Of a stretch of 6,830 bases of DNA, positions 5,404 to 6,830 are shown piece after piece (the stretch's first letter is position 1; every line of letters begins with the position of its first letter). The stretch is taken from contig CANKHS010000070.1 in the NCBI GenBank assembly GCA_947481755.1, forward strand, positions 1-6,830, given 5' to 3'. Under the pieces are notes generated by a model that made no database searches, had not been told where the DNA came from, and saw only the letters and a program-made list of their open reading frames with translations. The position numbers were made by a program, and so were the translations under genes. The stretch is from Actinomycetota bacterium. Lineage in GTDB: Bacteria; Actinomycetota; Thermoleophilia; Gaiellales; F1-60-MAGs149.

Positions 5404-6717
5404 GTGAGTGATTCGCCGAACCGCAATTCGCTCGGCGACCTATTCGTGATCGAGGGTGGCAAGCCGCTCTCGGGACGCGTCTCGGTCGGCGGCAACAAGA
5501 ACGGTGCGTTACCGATCATTGCGGCCTGTCTCCTGACGGACCAGGAGTGCATCGTCGAGAACGTGCCGCGCATCCGCGACACCGAGGTGATGGCCGAACT
5601 CGTCAAGTCGGTTGGTGCCGAGGTCGAGTGGACGGAGCAGAACACGCTGCGCATCAAGGCCGCTGGTGAGATTACGCCCGAGATCAATCGCGCACTCAGC
5701 GTGCAGATTCGCGCCTCGATCCTGCTGGCCGGCCCGCTCTTGGCTCGCTACGGCTCCGTGCTCGTGCCGCCGCCGGGTGGTGACGTGATTGGACGCCGCC
5801 GCATCGATACGCACCTCCACGCGTTCGCCGCGCTTGGTGCCGAGATCGAAGTCGACCGCGATTTCATGCTGCGAGCGCCGGCTGGGTTGGTTGGTGCACG
5901 CTTCTTTATGGACGAGCCGAGTGTGACCGCGACAGAGAACGCCGTGATGGCCGCCGTCCTCGCCAAGGGCGACACCACGTTGATCAATGCGGCCTGCGAG
6001 CCACACGTCCAAGACCTCTGCCGCTTCCTCGTGGCGATGGGGGCAGAGATCGATGGGATCGGCTCGAACGTCCTCTGCGTGCACGGCCGCGCCAGCCTCG
6101 GTGGGGCGCGCCATCGCATCGGTCCCGACCACATCGAAGTGGCGTCGTTTATCGGCCTCGCCGCCGTCACACGTGGCGAGATTGTGATCGAGGACGTCGA
6201 GCCCGAAGATCTGCATCCCGTGTTGCACGGTTTCGAGCGGCTTGGTGTCCGGATCGAGCTCGACGGTCGCACGCTCACCGTGCCGGACGATCAGGACCTG
6301 ACGATCCGCGACGATTTCGGCGGACAGGTGCCAAAGCTCGAGGACGGTCCGTGGCCGCAGTTTCCTGCCGACCTCACCTCAATTGCGGTCGCAGTTGCCA
6401 CCCAGGCGCGCGGCACGATTTTGATCTACGAGAAGATGTTCGAGAACCGCCTGGTCTTTACCGACAAGCTCGTCTCGATGGGCGCGCGCATCGTGCTCTG
6501 CGATCCGCATCGCGCGATCGTGACCGGACCTGCTCAGCTGGTTGGCGAGCGCGTCGACAGTCCGGACATTCGTGCCGGCATGGCGATGCTGATTGGCGCG
6601 CTCTGTGCGCAAGGCCGAACGGTGATTGGCAACGTCGGCCAGATCGACCGTGGCTACGAGCGGATCGACGAACGCCTGCGTGGCCTCGGCGCGCAGATCG
6701 AGCGCGTGCGCGGCTAG
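5404..6717 (+). CDS. murA: UDP-N-acetylglucosamine 1-carboxyvinyltransferase (MurA), Cys-to-Asp active-site type
   Basis: MurA transfers the enolpyruvyl group of PEP to UDP-GlcNAc, the first committed step of peptidoglycan synthesis, in the cytoplasm. The 437 residues compare with 419 in E. coli; about 10 extra residues are at the N-terminus. Visible are GGNKNGALPI with Lys32-Asn33, the loop PPPGGDVIGRRR, FPAD with Asp323 (equivalent to E. coli Asp305), DIRAG with Arg390 and IDRGYERI with Arg416. The loop residue that is Cys115 in E. coli is Asp127 here, as in mycobacterial and chlamydial MurA. That change is known to prevent covalent fosfomycin inactivation. The usual FPTDMQAQ/FPTDLQ motif is FPADLTSI. 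The GTG start is supported by the upstream -10-like hexamer and by the conserved N-terminal FVIEGGKPLSG block. It diverges from the HD gene. A specialised MurA paralogue cannot be excluded. Confidence 0.93.
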   Translation: MSDSPNRNSLGDLFVIEGGKPLSGRVSVGGNKNGALPIIAACLLTDQECIVENVPRIRDTEVMAELVKSVGAEVEWTEQNTLRIKAAGEITPEINRALSVQIRASILLAGPLLARYGSVLVPPPGGDVIGRRRIDTHLHAFAALGAEIEVDRDFMLRAPAGLVGARFFMDEPSVTATENAVMAAVLAKGDTTLINAACEPHVQDLCRFLVAMGAEIDGIGSNVLCVHGRASLGGARHRIGPDHIEVASFIGLAAVTRGEIVIEDVEPEDLHPVLHGFERLGVRIELDGRTLTVPDDQDLTIRDDFGGQVPKLEDGPWPQFPADLTSIAVAVATQARGTILIYEKMFENRLVFTDKLVSMGARIVLCDPHRAIVTGPAQLVGERVDSPDIRAGMAMLIGALCAQGRTVIGNVGQIDRGYERIDERLRGLGAQIERVRG

Positions 6718-6732
6718 TTACCGCCACTTCTG

Positions 6733-6738
6733 TACGAT
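6733..6738 (+). promoter_or_regulatory. Possible -10 element (TACGAT) for the ridA-like gene
   Basis: TACGAT lies 33 nt before the GTG at 6772. A start near 6745 would leave a leader of about 27 nt containing the AGGAG site. No -35 is recognisable, and read-through from murA (54 bp upstream) is an equally good explanation of expression. Confidence 0.25.
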
Positions 6739-6760
6739 CCGTGGGCACACGAATGCGATC

Positions 6761-6765
6761 AGGAG
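6761..6765 (+). promoter_or_regulatory. Shine-Dalgarno site (AGGAG) of the ridA-like gene
   Basis: AGGAG lies 6 nt before the GTG at 6772, an optimal spacing, and fixes that codon as the start. It is the only strong, well-spaced Shine-Dalgarno sequence in the window, in contrast to the genes predicted to be leaderless. Confidence 0.75.
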
Positions 6766-6771
6766 ACTCAC

Positions 6772-6830
6772 GTGTCGAAGGAAATCATCCGCACCGAAAA
6801 CGCGCCCGCCCCACTCGGTGGCGCGCCGTA
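6772..6830 (+). CDS. RidA family protein (reactive intermediate deaminase), N-terminus only
   Basis: Only 19 full codons are present before the window ends. The peptide SKEIIRTENAPAPLGGAP followed by a partial TA (probably Tyr) matches the N-terminus of RidA/YjgF/UK114 proteins, which typically read as a short beta strand, then a Ser/Thr-x-x-A-P stretch and GPYSQA or GAPYSQA. RidA trimers hydrolyse reactive enamine/imine intermediates released by PLP enzymes such as threonine dehydratase. The GTG start is supported by AGGAG six bases upstream. The gene lies 54 bp downstream of murA on the same strand and could be co-transcribed with it. The call rests on a short match. Confidence 0.7.
   Translation, partial: MSKEIIRTENAPAPLGGAP

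Noticed and set aside
5509..6228. 239-codon minus-strand open frame inside murA
   Set aside because: murA is clearly coding on the plus strand; the antisense product has no recognisable domain.

Overview
This is a high-GC bacterial chromosomal stretch, densely packed and on both strands. GTG starts are frequent, and several genes appear to lack a Shine-Dalgarno sequence. Instead they have a TANNNT -10-like hexamer 6-8 nt before the start codon, the pattern expected for leaderless mRNAs. Together with the protein types (MurA with Asp at the catalytic position, COG2316-type HD hydrolase, bacterial ComB, a small acidic MFRRKR protein), this suggests Actinomycetota, perhaps a deep lineage such as Thermoleophilia. 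That placement is inference from family resemblance, not a computed result.

Layout. Bases 1-1791 (+) are the C-terminal two thirds of pyruvate, phosphate dikinase, cut by the left window edge. Five bases later comes comB (1797-2513, +), a 2-phosphosulfolactate phosphatase. It meets a leftward operon tail-to-tail with a 4-bp overlap. That operon holds a 103-aa acidic protein of unknown function (3157-3468, -), translationally coupled through TAATG to a DedA membrane protein (2510-3157, -). A 40-bp divergent promoter region separates it from a class V (PLP) aminotransferase-like enzyme (3509-4642, +). Between this gene and the convergent HD-domain hydrolase (4772-5344, -) lies a 118-bp palindromic repeat element (4653-4770): two near-identical copies that can fold singly or with each other. 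The HD gene and murA (5404-6717, +) diverge from a 59-bp region with two -10-like hexamers and a perfect 7-bp inverted repeat between them. A RidA-like gene begins at 6772 and runs off the right edge.

How the genes relate. PPDK makes or consumes PEP. MurA uses PEP to commit UDP-GlcNAc to peptidoglycan. DedA proteins act in the membrane, with members implicated in recycling the undecaprenyl-phosphate carrier. ComB belongs to PEP-derived sulfolactate chemistry. RidA proteins clear reactive enamines made by PLP enzymes. These links are suggestive only; most of the window looks like ordinary core-genome content. I see no mobile gene cluster, defence system, CRISPR array or RNA gene. The points most worth a second look are the palindromic element, the operator-like palindrome upstream of murA, the MurA active-site substitution and the coupled acidic protein/DedA pair.
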